Of a stretch of DNA of 64,000 bases, positions 53,114 through 62,368 are shown piece by piece. The DNA comes from an uncultured Aquimarina sp. (lineage in GTDB: Bacteria > Bacteroidota > Bacteroidia > Flavobacteriales > Flavobacteriaceae), in assembly GCA_947492105.1 (NCBI GenBank), contig CANLMN010000018.1:33919-97918 (forward strand), given 5' to 3'. The position numbers and the translations under genes were made by a program. The notes under the pieces were generated by a model. It worked only from the letters and a program-made list of their open reading frames with translations, had not been told where the DNA came from and did not search any database. Numbering within the stretch: the stretch's first letter is position 1; each line of letters begins with the position of its first letter.

Positions 53114-54295
53114 TTATAGCTTAAAATAATCGATATAGGTGTTCAAGTCTTTGTCTCCACGACCAGAAAGGTTCACAACGATTACATCATCATCCAAGAA
53201 TTTACGATTTTCAAAGATCGCCAAGGCGTGTGATGTTTCGATTGCAGGGATGATACCTTCTAATTGTGATAATTCTAGGCCAGCCGACATCGCTTGGTCA
53301 TCGGTGATCGCTATAAATTCTCCGCGTCCTGAACGATGCAAATTGGCATGCATTGGTCCAACCCCAGGGTAATCCAGACCAGCGGAGATGGAGTAGGGTT
53401 CTGTAATTTGTCCATCCGGAGTTTGCATCAACAATGTTTTGCAGCCGTGTATGATTCCCTCTTGTCCTAGTACTGATGTTGCGGCACTTTCTCCACTTTC
53501 GGTACCTTTTCCGGCAGCTTCTACAGCAATAATTCCTACGTCAGGATTATCTAAATAATGGTAATAAGCACCTGCGGCATTACTACCTCCACCGACACAA
53601 GCGACGATAAAATCTGGATGATCTCGACCTTCTTTTTCTTGTAACTGTGATTGGATTTCTTCTGAGATTATGGATTGGAATCGGGCTACCATATCCGGGT
53701 AGGGATGGGGTCCAATAGCTGAGCCAATGATATAATGTGTGTCAACAGGATTGTTAATCCAGTCACGGATTGCTTCATTGGTCGCATCTTTTAGTGTGCG
53801 ACTGCCAGACATAGCAGGTCGTACTTCTGCACCCAGCATTTTCATTCGTGCTACATTTGGTGCTTGTCGTTTGATATCAACCGCTCCCATATATACAATA
53901 CACTTGATCCCCATCAAGGCACAAACGGTGGCGGTGGCCACACCGTGCTGTCCTGCTCCTGTCTCTGCAATAATTCTATTTTTGCCTAGACGTTTTGCCA
54001 TGAGGATTTGACCTATCGTATTATTTACTTTATGCGCCCCCGTATGACACAGGTCTTCTCGCTTGAGATAGATTTTTGTTTTATGTTTTTTGGACAGACG
54101 CTCTGCAAAATAGAGAGGTGTAGGTCTACCAACATAGTCTTTTAATAATTGATCGTATTCTTTTTTAAAACTAGGCTCCATCATGATTTTGAGATACTTT
54201 GAGCGTAGTTCTTCTACATTGGGATAGAGCATTTCTGGAATGTATGCTCCGCCAAAATCTCCATAATAGCCTTTTTCATCTGCTTGATAACTCAT
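53114..54295 (-). CDS. trpB: Tryptophan synthase beta chain
   Basis: 393 residues. The PLP Lys is in CHTGAHKVNNTIGQ (about residue 86), the PLP phosphate loop in CVGGGSNAAGAYY, with GRPTPLYFAERLS and HANLHRSGRGEF. The length is normal for TrpB1. It joins indole and serine to tryptophan. Confidence 0.96.
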   Translation of the reverse strand: MSYQADEKGYYGDFGGAYIPEMLYPNVEELRSKYLKIMMEPSFKKEYDQLLKDYVGRPTPLYFAERLSKKHKTKIYLKREDLCHTGAHKVNNTIGQILMAKRLGKNRIIAETGAGQHGVATATVCALMGIKCIVYMGAVDIKRQAPNVARMKMLGAEVRPAMSGSRTLKDATNEAIRDWINNPVDTHYIIGSAIGPHPYPDMVARFQSIISEEIQSQLQEKEGRDHPDFIVACVGGGSNAAGAYYHYLDNPDVGIIAVEAAGKGTESGESAATSVLGQEGIIHGCKTLLMQTPDGQITEPYSISAGLDYPGVGPMHANLHRSGRGEFIAITDDQAMSAGLELSQLEGIIPAIETSHALAIFENRKFLDDDVIVVNLSGRGDKDLNTYIDYFKL

Positions 54296-54319
54296 AACTA
54301 TAAGTTTGTAGTTTGTAGT

Positions 54320-54979
54320 TTAGTGCCGAAGTGTGGCAATAAACAATTTTAATTTTTCTATATTTTTTAATCCTGGTGCATCTTCAAATTTACTATTGAT
54401 GTCTAATGCATGTATGGGAAGATCACTGGCAAGGATATCTTGTACTTTTTCAATTTCATTTAAGCCAATTCCACCACTCAAAATAATAGGGGTTTTGCTC
54501 GGATAGTTTTTTAGAACATTCCAATCAAAAGTATAACCATTACCTCCCTTTTCTTTGCCTTTGGTATCGAATAAGAAATATTCTACGTGACCTTCGTAGG
54601 GTGTGAGTGTAGCAAAGTCAAAGGTGTCTTTGATTGCAAAGACCTTGAAAATAGCTACAGGATTAGTTGGAATAAGATCTAGTAATTGTGAACGTAATTC
54701 TTTGCAGTAGGCCGCACTCTCATTGCCGTGCAATTGTACTGCTTTGAAGTTATGTTTTTGTACCTTTTCTGTAACAAATTCTACTGTAGCGTTTACAAAA
54801 ACGCCTGTTTTTTTGATCGTATCTGGTAATTTTGGGATATCGCTGTCAAAATTACGAGGAGATTTTGGGTAAAAAATAAATCCCATATAGTCAGGAGCTA
54901 ATGCGGCAATATCTTTGATATTATCAGAATGCTTCATGCCACAGACTTTGAGCTGTATGTCCTTATTTTTTGTAGTCAT
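54320..54979 (-). CDS. trpF: Phosphoribosylanthranilate isomerase
   Basis: 219 residues. KVCGMKHSDNIKDIAAL holds the catalytic Cys; YMGFIFYPKSPRNF, AVQLHGNES and ILSGGIGLNEI follow. Its ATG overlaps the trpC stop by four bases, showing translational coupling. Confidence 0.95.
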   Translation of the reverse strand: MTTKNKDIQLKVCGMKHSDNIKDIAALAPDYMGFIFYPKSPRNFDSDIPKLPDTIKKTGVFVNATVEFVTEKVQKHNFKAVQLHGNESAAYCKELRSQLLDLIPTNPVAIFKVFAIKDTFDFATLTPYEGHVEYFLFDTKGKEKGGNGYTFDWNVLKNYPSKTPIILSGGIGLNEIEKVQDILASDLPIHALDINSKFEDAPGLKNIEKLKLFIATLRH

Positions 54980-55770
54980 TTTTTATTTTTAGCTAATTGC
55001 GTGATAAAATCGATAGCACTGGCACCAGGGTTTGCGGTTTTCATGAAGTTTTCTCCAATAAGAAAGCCTTTGTAGCCATAGGGTTGTAGTTCTTGGATAG
55101 CTTCGATGTTACTGATGCCACTTTCAGAAACTTTGACAAAATCATCAGGAATATGATTACATAATTCTTTGCTAGTTGCTATGCTTACTTCAAAGGTTTT
55201 GAGGTTTCTGTTATTGACACCAAGCATGTCCAAAGAAGGCATGATAGATTTTTCTAGCTCCTCTAGATTGTGGACTTCTAATAGTACATCCAAATGTAGG
55301 TTCTTTGCAAACTCTGAGAGGTGTTTGATTTCATTCTTCGTTAAGACTGCTGCAATAAGAAGGATAACATCGGCTCCATGAGCTTTGGCTTCTAGTAACT
55401 GGTATTCGTCTATGATAAATTCTTTTCGCAATAGCGGCATTTGTACAGCGGAACGTGCTAGTAGTAAGTCATCTAGAGAACCACCAAAATATTTGGCATC
55501 AGTAAGAACAGACATTCCGCAAGCACCTGCTTTTTCGTATCCTGTAGCAACATCTTGTACGCTAACACTCTGATTGATTACTGATTTGGATGGAGATCTA
55601 CGTTTGTGTTCTGCAATAACTCCAGTAGTACTATTTTGTAGCGTTTTGGCCAAAGATATTGTTGGTCTCTCAAATAAAACAGATTTTTCTAATTGGCTTG
55701 GAGGAATCAGGTTTTTTCTTAATTCAACTTCTATGCGCTTATCAGCTACTATTTTGTCTAAAATATTCAT
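54976..55770 (-). CDS. trpC: Indole-3-glycerol phosphate synthase
   Basis: I use the ATG at 55770 (MNILDKIVADKRIEVELRK); the frame could begin seven codons earlier at 55791. IAEHKRRSPSKSVI, LTDAKYFGGSLDDL, LRKEFIIDEYQL, LLEVHN, LGVNNRNLKTF and VSESGISN are the IGPS signatures. It forms the indole ring. Confidence 0.95.
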   Translation of the reverse strand: MNILDKIVADKRIEVELRKNLIPPSQLEKSVLFERPTISLAKTLQNSTTGVIAEHKRRSPSKSVINQSVSVQDVATGYEKAGACGMSVLTDAKYFGGSLDDLLLARSAVQMPLLRKEFIIDEYQLLEAKAHGADVILLIAAVLTKNEIKHLSEFAKNLHLDVLLEVHNLEELEKSIMPSLDMLGVNNRNLKTFEVSIATSKELCNHIPDDFVKVSESGISNIEAIQELQPYGYKGFLIGENFMKTANPGASAIDFITQLAKNKK

Positions 55771-55803
55771 GTGAATCAATTCTGAATTCATAATATTGAA
55801 TTC

Positions 55804-56796
55804 TTAGTTAGCAAGTTTTTGTAGTTTTTGTAATACGTCTAATCCTTGTCCGCTAAGTAATGAAGTTTTGGCTTTTTCAAAACCCTCAAGCGGTGTTAAT
55901 TTTTGGACTGTCGCAATAGCCATACCAGCATTGGCACAAACAACATTGTTTTGTGCCTCAGTACCTTTTCCGTTGAGAATACTCATGAAAATGTCAGCAG
56001 AAGTTTCAATACTATCCCCGCCTTTGATTTCTGTTTGTTGTAAAATAGGAACACCAAAATCCGCTGGAGTTAGTATAGTTTCGGCGTGGTTAGAAATCGT
56101 TTTGGTGTTACCCGTAAGGGAGATTTCGTCATAACCATCTAGGGCATGTAATATGGTGAAATTCTTATTGGTATTTTGATACAAATACCCATACATTCGT
56201 GCTAATTCCAAATTGAAAACACCGACCATTTGATTGGTTGGAAAAGCTGGATTGACCATTGGGCCTAACATATTAAAAAAAGTTTTTACGGCTAATTCTC
56301 TGCGTATTGGAGCTACATTTTTCATCGCGGGATGAAATAGGGGAGCATGTAATACGCAAATACCAGTAGTATCTATGCTTTTTCTCAAAAAATCCTTGTC
56401 ATTACTGAATTTGATGCCCAAATGTTCCATAACATTAGAGCTTCCGCATTTGGAGGATACTCCGTAATTACCGTGTTTGGTTACCTTGACTCCGGCACCA
56501 GCAACTACAAAAGAGGATAGTGTGGAGATATTAAAAGTGTCTTTGCCATCTCCTCCTGTACCACACAGATCTATTGGGTTATACTCGCTCAAATCTACTG
56601 CTATGCAAAGTTCCAGTAGGGCATCACGAAAGCCTTCTAGCTCCTCTATTGTGATACTGCGCATCATATATACGGTGAGAAATGATGCGATTTGACTAGT
56701 GTTATAACTACCGTTTGATATATTAACCAATACATCTTTTGCTTCGTCTTTGGAGAGCACCTCATGATTGATTAATCTGTTGATTATATGTTTCAT
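55804..56796 (-). CDS. trpD: Anthranilate phosphoribosyltransferase
   Basis: 330 residues. DLCGTGGDGKDTFNISTLSSFVVAGAGVKVTKHGN is the PRPP and anthranilate site; ARRELAVKTFFNMLGPMVNP follows as expected. It has no TrpG fusion. Confidence 0.95.
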   Translation of the reverse strand: MKHIINRLINHEVLSKDEAKDVLVNISNGSYNTSQIASFLTVYMMRSITIEELEGFRDALLELCIAVDLSEYNPIDLCGTGGDGKDTFNISTLSSFVVAGAGVKVTKHGNYGVSSKCGSSNVMEHLGIKFSNDKDFLRKSIDTTGICVLHAPLFHPAMKNVAPIRRELAVKTFFNMLGPMVNPAFPTNQMVGVFNLELARMYGYLYQNTNKNFTILHALDGYDEISLTGNTKTISNHAETILTPADFGVPILQQTEIKGGDSIETSADIFMSILNGKGTEAQNNVVCANAGMAIATVQKLTPLEGFEKAKTSLLSGQGLDVLQKLQKLAN

Positions 56797-56940
56797 TTGT
56801 TAGTAATGGTGTTTCTTAGTTGATGGAATCATGGGATATAGCAAGGTGTGTTCGTTAAAACCAGTTTTTTTGTGTTATAGTACAATCTTGTCATGGGCAG
56901 AACTACTACAATTTTTAGGTGCTAGTTGTTGCGCATTGAT

Positions 56941-57507
56941 TTAATTTTTAATCCAATTTTTCAGAATTGTTTTGCCATTGGGAGTTAGTACTGATTCTGG
57001 ATGAAATTGCACCCCTCGGACATCATACTCTCGATGACGTAGAGACATGATTTGACCATTTTCATCTACGGCGGTAACTTGTAGACTATCCGGAAGTTCA
57101 TTAGCTACTACCCAGGAGTGGTAACGACCTACTTCGAATGTAGTGTCAAGACCTTCAAAAAGTGGTTCGTCTGTAGTTTTTTGGGTAATCGTGGTGGCTA
57201 CTCCATGATATACTTTGTCGAGATTACGAAGTGTTCCACCAAAAACTTCGCCGATAGCTTGTTGTCCGAGACACACGCCAAAAATACTTTTGGTAGCTGC
57301 ATATTTTTGAATAATTGCTTTGAGTAATCCTGCTTCATCTGGGATTCCTGGCCCAGGGGATAGAAGTATCTTATCAAAAGGTACTACATCATCTAAACTG
57401 AGTTGATCATTACGCTTTACAACTACATCACAACCCAAATCCTCTAGGTAGTGTACAAGATTATAGACAAAAGAATCGTAATTATCGATGACTAATATTT
57501 TTTTCAT
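56941..57507 (-). CDS. trpG: Anthranilate synthase component II (glutamine amidotransferase)
   Basis: 188 residues with the class I amidotransferase triad: Cys in GVCLGQQAIGE, His and Glu in GVQFHPES. LLSPGPGIPDEAG is the family signature. The same fold serves PabA; operon position next to trpE assigns tryptophan synthesis, though dual use is possible. Confidence 0.94.
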   Translation of the reverse strand: MKKILVIDNYDSFVYNLVHYLEDLGCDVVVKRNDQLSLDDVVPFDKILLSPGPGIPDEAGLLKAIIQKYAATKSIFGVCLGQQAIGEVFGGTLRNLDKVYHGVATTITQKTTDEPLFEGLDTTFEVGRYHSWVVANELPDSLQVTAVDENGQIMSLRHREYDVRGVQFHPESVLTPNGKTILKNWIKN

Positions 57508-57617
57508 TTTAGTTGTTTATAGTATCCATATTTCAGGATTTTGAGTTTTGTTTTATCTCCAGAAAGTTTTGTAACCTTTGTTTTATATTCTTATTCGTAC
57601 AATTGGCTAGGAGTAGT

Positions 57618-59012
57618 TTAGATCTCTTTGGCCAATTCTAGTGCTTTGGTTAAAGCTCCTAATTTGTTATAAACTTCTTGTAACTCATTTTCCTCTTTTG
57701 ACTCGCTGACCAAACCAGCACCGGCTTGCCAGTGGAGTTCATGATTTTTGCTCAAGAAGGTTCGTATCATAATAGCGTGGTTAAAATTACCATGAAAATC
57801 CATAAAGCCAATGGCTCCACCATAAAAATCTCGATTTACTGTTTCGTATTTTTCGATTAATTGCATAGCCATATGCTTGGGGGCGCCACTCAATGTACCA
57901 GCAGGAAAAGTGTCTGCTACTACTTGCATAGTTGCAATATTAGGGTGCTTTTTTCCAATTACTTTGCTAACAAGGTGAATGACATGAGAATAAAATTGTA
58001 CTTCGCGATAATGTTCTACTTTTACTTGATTGCCATTTCTGCTTAAGTCATTGCGTGCTAGGTCAACGAGCATTACATGTTCGCTATTTTCTTTTTCATC
58101 TTTGGCAAGTTTTTTTGCTAATTCAGCATCTTTTTCATCATCTCCAGTACGTCTGAAGGTACCTGCAATAGGATGTATCTCTGCCATTTCGTCCTTGACG
58201 ACTAATTGTGCCTCTGGTGAGCTTCCAAAAATCTTGAAATCTCCATAATCAAAATAGAATAAATAAGGAGAAGGGTTAATACTGCGTAAAGCTCTATATA
58301 CATTAAATTCATCTCCCTTGAAGCTTTGTGAAAAACGTTTGGAAAGTACTAGTTGGAATACATCTCCACGCTGACAGTGTTTTTTTGCAAGAGTCACGTG
58401 CTCCATGTATGCTGCATCATCTAAGTTCGAGGTTGTCTCACCAATAGTATCAAAGTTATAGGAAGCAAAATTCTTTACTTTGAGCAACGATTCGATCTCT
58501 GCGACATTACTTTTGCTGTTATGACAATGCGCAAAGATATATGCTTCATTATTAAAATGATTTATAGCAATGATATTTTGATAGACAGCATAATAGATGT
58601 CCGGGATCTCAAGGTCATTTTCTTTTTTCTGAATTTCTATGGTTTCAAAATAACGAACAGCATCATAACTAATATAACCGAAAAGACCGTTATTGATAAA
58701 TTTGAAATCACCTTGGGTGATATCAAATTGTTTTCCAAATTCCTGAATGACATTTGGGATGTCTATGGATGTGTCTATTGGGGTTTTGGTAACAGTGCCG
58801 TCGGGTAATTCTTTGGTGATGATCTCATTTGCCACTTTGATACTTGCAATGGGATTGCAGCAAATGTAAGAAAAACTATTATCATTACCGTGATAATCAC
58901 TACTTTCCAGTAAGATGCTGTTAGGGAAATGATCTCTGATTTTGAGATATACACTCACAGGAGTAATGGTGTCTGCTATGATCTTTTTGTAATGTGTTTG
59001 TAGTTTGAACAT
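57618..59012 (-). CDS. trpE: Anthranilate synthase component I
   Basis: 464 residues. The chorismate-binding domain holds GDVFQLVLSKRFSQ, SPEAQLVVKD, HPIAGTFRRTGDDEKD, EHVMLVDLARNDLSR and TLSGAPKHMAMQLIEKYE. The tryptophan feedback site LLESSD lies near residue 35, so the enzyme should be feedback-regulated besides attenuation. First structural gene of the operon, 100 bases after the leader peptide stop. Confidence 0.95.
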   Translation of the reverse strand: MFKLQTHYKKIIADTITPVSVYLKIRDHFPNSILLESSDYHGNDNSFSYICCNPIASIKVANEIITKELPDGTVTKTPIDTSIDIPNVIQEFGKQFDITQGDFKFINNGLFGYISYDAVRYFETIEIQKKENDLEIPDIYYAVYQNIIAINHFNNEAYIFAHCHNSKSNVAEIESLLKVKNFASYNFDTIGETTSNLDDAAYMEHVTLAKKHCQRGDVFQLVLSKRFSQSFKGDEFNVYRALRSINPSPYLFYFDYGDFKIFGSSPEAQLVVKDEMAEIHPIAGTFRRTGDDEKDAELAKKLAKDEKENSEHVMLVDLARNDLSRNGNQVKVEHYREVQFYSHVIHLVSKVIGKKHPNIATMQVVADTFPAGTLSGAPKHMAMQLIEKYETVNRDFYGGAIGFMDFHGNFNHAIMIRTFLSKNHELHWQAGAGLVSESKEENELQEVYNKLGALTKALELAKEI

Positions 59013-59053
59013 CGTTTTTATGAATGATGAATTTTAAATAAATTTCTTATAAA

Positions 59054-59084
59054 AAAAGGCTTGTCGTGATTTGACAAGCCTTTT
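59054..59084 (-). terminator. trp attenuator hairpin
   Basis: AAAAGGCTTGTC and GACAAGCCTTTT form a 12-bp stem with a seven-base loop, followed on the minus strand by further T residues. It lies between the leader peptide and trpE. TCACGA in its loop region can pair with TCGTGA at the leader stop region, a possible antiterminator. Confidence 0.85.
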
Positions 59085-59112
59085 ATATATTACGTTAACT
59101 ATAATCTAGGAG

Positions 59113-59175
59113 CTATCTCACGAAACTTTTGTTTTGAGTACTCCACCACCAATTATGAGTTAAATTTAATTTCAT
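59113..59175 (-). CDS. trpL: trp operon leader peptide with three consecutive Trp codons
   Basis: A 20-codon frame starts with ATG at 59175 and ends with TAG at 59113. Residues 9-11 are Trp-Trp-Trp, encoded by TGG TGG TGG. It is too short for ordinary gene callers. It lies after a -7 element and before the attenuator and trpE, the classical order of ribosome-mediated attenuation. When charged tRNA-Trp is scarce the ribosome would stall at codons 9-11 and leave TCGTGA, 21 bases further on, free to pair with the attenuator loop. That pairing is inference. Confidence 0.88.
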   Translation of the reverse strand: MKLNLTHNWWWSTQNKSFVR

Positions 59176-59192
59176 TTTTTATTTTCGAAGTC

Positions 59193-59200
59193 CAAATATA
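59193..59200 (-). promoter_or_regulatory. trp operon -7 promoter element
   Basis: TATATTTG on the minus strand, 18 bases before the leader peptide ATG. No TTG lies at the ideal distance; one is a few bases further than the usual range. Confidence 0.5.
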
Positions 59201-59230
59201 AAGATTTAATTGCTTTTTCGAAAACAAAAT

Positions 59231-59800
59231 CTAATATTTTAACACAACGTCTAATGTAAATTCATCTTTTATAACTTTGTCTCCTAGGTTTTCAAAGAAA
59301 CTACCAGAGCTATATTTGATACCGTATTTGGTACGATCTATTTTTACAGTTGTAGACATTCCGCCTTTTGTAGGAGACAGGTCAAAAGAGACCGGTTTTG
59401 TAATTCCTTTTATTGTAAGGTCTCCAGTAGCAGCGTATCCAGAAGCTGATTTTTTAGCTTCTTTGATCACTAGTTTTGCAGTGGCGTGATTTTTTACTCC
59501 AAAAAAATCATCAGAATTCAAATGTCCTTCTAGTTTTTCTTTTCCTTTTCCAGCTTCGAGATCGGTTACATTGATGGTTGTCATATCAACAACGAGTGTT
59601 CCCCCAGTCAATGTTTTTCCGTCAAATGTAAGTGTTCCCTCTTTGAAGTTCAAGGTACCTTCGTGAGAACCGGCTAATTTTTTACCTACCCAATGAATGC
59701 TACTTTCGGCTGTGTTGATCGTCTTGCTGTCTTGTGCAAAAGTATTGGTTGCAATTAATGTTAGTATTGCTACAATGGATGCTTTGATTTTTGTTTTCAT
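59231..59800 (-). CDS. YceI-family lipocalin-like periplasmic protein
   Basis: 189 residues. Signal peptide MKTKIKASIVAILTLIATNTFAQ; then STIHWVGKKLAGSHEGTLNFKEGTLTF-type strands, HLNSDDFFGVKNHATAKLVI and GDLTIKGITKPVSFDLSP, the YceI signatures. Family members bind isoprenoid chains such as polyprenyl quinone precursors. It is in an operon after the MarR regulator, with 31 bases between them. Confidence 0.93.
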   Translation of the reverse strand: MKTKIKASIVAILTLIATNTFAQDSKTINTAESSIHWVGKKLAGSHEGTLNFKEGTLTFDGKTLTGGTLVVDMTTINVTDLEAGKGKEKLEGHLNSDDFFGVKNHATAKLVIKEAKKSASGYAATGDLTIKGITKPVSFDLSPTKGGMSTTVKIDRTKYGIKYSSGSFFENLGDKVIKDEFTLDVVLKY

Positions 59801-59831
59801 TACTTTGATTTTAAAATTTATTTAGTTTTAA

Positions 59832-60281
59832 TTAATGTGTTCTAATTTTATTTAGAAGGGTATTTAATGTTTCAATTTCCTGAGGTGTGTACATGGACAA
59901 TAATTTTTGTTCTGTTGCACAAATTATAGGGTCTAATTCCTGAAGCAAATCTAAGCCATTTCCAGTGATAAAAATCTCTACTTTTCTACGATTTTGTTGG
60001 CAAATATTGCGCGCTACTAATTTTTTGAGGAGTAGTTTGTCCACCAAGCGCGTAGTATTGCTCATTTTGGCAATCATGTGTTTTTGGATGGTACTTAGAT
60101 TAGCAGGTTTCCCTTTTTGACCTCTCAGAATTCTTAATACATTAAACTGTTGTAAAGATAAATCATATTCTTTTAGTACATCTGTAATGCGATCCTGTAT
60201 CCAATTCGCGCTTTTTATACATGAGATAATGGTGTCTCTGGTAGTACGATCGTCTTTTGTGCTGATAAGCATATTTTTCAT
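59832..60281 (-). CDS. MarR-family transcription regulator
   Basis: 149 residues. The winged helix is at about residues 45-110 (LSLQQFNVLRILRGQKGKPANLSTIQKHMIAKMSNTTRLVDKLLLKKLVARNICQQNRRKVEIFIT), flanked by dimerisation helices. It probably represses its own operon with yceI; the palindrome over its promoter supports this. Confidence 0.92.
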   Translation of the reverse strand: MKNMLISTKDDRTTRDTIISCIKSANWIQDRITDVLKEYDLSLQQFNVLRILRGQKGKPANLSTIQKHMIAKMSNTTRLVDKLLLKKLVARNICQQNRRKVEIFITGNGLDLLQELDPIICATEQKLLSMYTPQEIETLNTLLNKIRTH

Positions 60282-60289
60282 TACAAATA

Positions 60290-60306
60290 TTGTATATACA
60301 AATGTA
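60290..60306 (-). promoter_or_regulatory. marR promoter with overlapping 12-bp palindromic operator
   Basis: TTGTATATACAA (60290-60301) is a perfect palindrome overlapping the -7 element TACATTTG (60306-60299, minus strand), ending nine bases before the marR ATG. This is the usual geometry for an autorepressed marR gene. Confidence 0.65.
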
Positions 60307-60557
60307 TGATATTAATTTTAATAAAGATGTGTTTACCGACTTAAAAATATGTTATAATTATTAAATATGGTTGGCATCTTTTTTTTGATCTATTAGATAA
60401 ATGTTTGTTTTGCCAGACTTACAAAAGTGTAAACACACCACTTAGTGTTAAGAGTTATTATGATTTTTTTTAAAAAATTATGATAATTATTTGATAGTTG
60501 TCATAATACCTGTTAAAATTATGCTTCATAATCAGTCTAATAACTAAATTTATCTGT

Positions 60558-61085
60558 ATGAAGTTTGTGGGTTGTATTCGGGTGTCATTTTTTATAATCT
60601 TGTTTGGTTGTGCTAAAAAAGAAACTATGGTGTGTCCTGATCCTATTTCAGTCATTCAGAGTAAGAAACTAGGGGTAGAGATGTATGATTTCAAAAGTTT
60701 AGAGCCTTTATTGAAGAGGCAAAACGATACAGTATATATTGTTAATTTTTGGGCAACATGGTGTAGGCCATGTGTAAAGGAGCTTCCTTATTTTGAGATG
60801 TTGGGACGATTATATAAGGCGCAAAAAGTCAAAGTATTGCTGGTAAGTCTAGATATGGAGTCGCAAATTGAGTCTAAGTTGATTCCATTTATCAAAAAAC
60901 AACGCATCGAGAGTCAGGTAGTGGTGTTAGATAATGTGGATAGTAATAACTGGATAACAAAGGTTGATGACAAATGGACTGGAAGTATACCCGCTACTAT
61001 GATTTATAAGAATAGAAGACGTTTGTTTTTTGAAAAATCATTAGCATATAAAGAATTAGAAGATTTAGTGAAGAAAGTAATGTGA
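60558..61085 (+). CDS. TlpA-like thioredoxin-fold lipoprotein
   Basis: 175 residues. The signal sequence MKFVGCIRVSFFIILFGC ends in a lipobox Cys at 18. The thioredoxin active site is VNFWATWCRPCVKELPYFEML (Cys near residues 72 and 75). A cis-Pro is seen at GSIPATMIY. It is a periplasmic thiol-disulfide oxidoreductase, anchored in a membrane. It is transcribed with the next gene, 35 bases on. Confidence 0.9.
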   Translation: MKFVGCIRVSFFIILFGCAKKETMVCPDPISVIQSKKLGVEMYDFKSLEPLLKRQNDTVYIVNFWATWCRPCVKELPYFEMLGRLYKAQKVKVLLVSLDMESQIESKLIPFIKKQRIESQVVVLDNVDSNNWITKVDDKWTGSIPATMIYKNRRRLFFEKSLAYKELEDLVKKVM

Positions 61086-61120
61086 AATATCAAGGTTGTT
61101 TGAATTCATAATAAAGGAAT

Positions 61121-61753
61121 ATGAAAACGCTAAAAACGCTTGTGGTGATTGCTATTATTGGTATTGTAATCAGTACTTTTGCTATAAATAAAGTAATAGC
61201 TTTTAGTGACAAAATAGTAGGGTATTCTATAGGTGATATAGCTTCCGATTTTGCCTTAAAAAATATTGATAACCAAATAGTTTCATTGTCAGATTTTGAG
61301 ACGGCAAAAGGTTTTATTGTGGTGTTTACGTGTAATCACTGTCCCTATTCTATCGCTTATGAGGATCGGATAATTGCTTTGGATAAGAAGTATGCACCGC
61401 AAGGATATCCTGTAATAGCGATTAATCCTGATGATCAAATATCATACTTAGAGGATAGCTTTGTTAATATGAAGATTCGGGCTGTCAAAAAGGGTTTTAC
61501 CTTTCCATATCTAATTGATGATAAACAAAAAGTATATTCGCAATATGGGGCAGACAAAACACCGCATGTTTATATTTTAGAGAAAACGGTTGAGGGAAAT
61601 ATAGTCCGGTATATTGGAGCAATTGATAATAATTATAAAGGTGTCGCAAATCAAACGATTAATTATGTACAAGACGCTTTGGATAGCTTGTTGAGGAACA
61701 AAGATATTGAGATTGAGACAACTAAATCGATTGGTTGCAGTGTGAAGAACTGA
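61121..61753 (+). CDS. Peroxiredoxin-like thioredoxin-fold protein
   Basis: 210 residues with an N-terminal membrane-spanning or signal segment (LKTLVVIAIIGIVISTFAIN). The redoxin part reads GDIASDFALKNIDNQIVSLSDF, then VVFTCNHCPYSIAYEDRI, where CNHC takes the place of the usual thioredoxin CxxC, and GADKTPHVYIL (cis-Pro). This CNHCP group is common in Bacteroidetes. The partner is likely the TlpA-like protein upstream. The reaction is not established. Confidence 0.85.
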   Translation: MKTLKTLVVIAIIGIVISTFAINKVIAFSDKIVGYSIGDIASDFALKNIDNQIVSLSDFETAKGFIVVFTCNHCPYSIAYEDRIIALDKKYAPQGYPVIAINPDDQISYLEDSFVNMKIRAVKKGFTFPYLIDDKQKVYSQYGADKTPHVYILEKTVEGNIVRYIGAIDNNYKGVANQTINYVQDALDSLLRNKDIEIETTKSIGCSVKN

Positions 61754-61850
61754 GAGGTGTTTTTTGTAAAAAAAACATTTAATTCTTTGAGAAAACACTT
61801 AGAACTAGTCATTTTATATGTTCAAGGCTATACTTTTTGGCGTATAAGTT

Positions 61851-61858
61851 TATATTTG
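61851..61858 (+). promoter_or_regulatory. -7 element of the rhodanese gene
   Basis: TATATTTG lies 36 bases before the ATG; no TTG is at the ideal distance. Confidence 0.4.
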
Positions 61859-61893
61859 TATCTGGATAATGAAATAAATTTAAATTATAAACT

Positions 61894-62208
61894 ATGGCAA
61901 ATGATATTACACAAAGCGAATGGGAAGAGTTAATCGCTACTGATACTGATGCAGTTATTCTTGATGTAAGAACAGAGGATGAAGTAGCAGAAGGATATAT
62001 TCCTAATATGATTAATATAGATGTCAGAGGCGGACATGATTTTATTGAAGCTGTAGATAAGCTAGATAAAGCTAAAAATTATTATGTGTATTGTCGTTCT
62101 GGTATGAGAAGTGCTCAGGCATGTGAATTAATGCGTACACTGGGTTTTAAAACTACGTACAATCTCTTAGGAGGTATTATTGAGTGGGATGGTGAGATTG
62201 CGGAATAA
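61894..62208 (+). CDS. Rhodanese-like single-domain protein
   Basis: 104 residues. VILDVRTEDEVAEGYIPNMINID and the active-site loop YCRSGMRSA (Cys near 71) match the small single-domain rhodaneses. It lacks a signal peptide, so it is cytoplasmic. It transfers sulfane sulfur; the acceptor is unknown. It is followed by a terminator. Confidence 0.93.
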   Translation: MANDITQSEWEELIATDTDAVILDVRTEDEVAEGYIPNMINIDVRGGHDFIEAVDKLDKAKNYYVYCRSGMRSAQACELMRTLGFKTTYNLLGGIIEWDGEIAE

Positions 62209-62277
62209 TAAATTCTTTAGATAATTACAAAACTATTGATTTTGAATTGCATTACGATTGAATAATGGAGTTTATAG

Positions 62278-62322
62278 AAAAACTTCTAATAGTTCTCTAT
62301 AGAGACTGTTAGAAGTTTTTTT
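62278..62322 (+). terminator. Terminator after the rhodanese gene
   Basis: AAAAACTTCTAATAGT pairs with ACTGTTAGAAGTTTTT, closing a loop of 11 bases, followed by extra T. Confidence 0.82.
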
Positions 62323-62368
62323 GTGCGCAAAGATGTTATATGGTTACTCAATGCTGTATTATTGTTTT

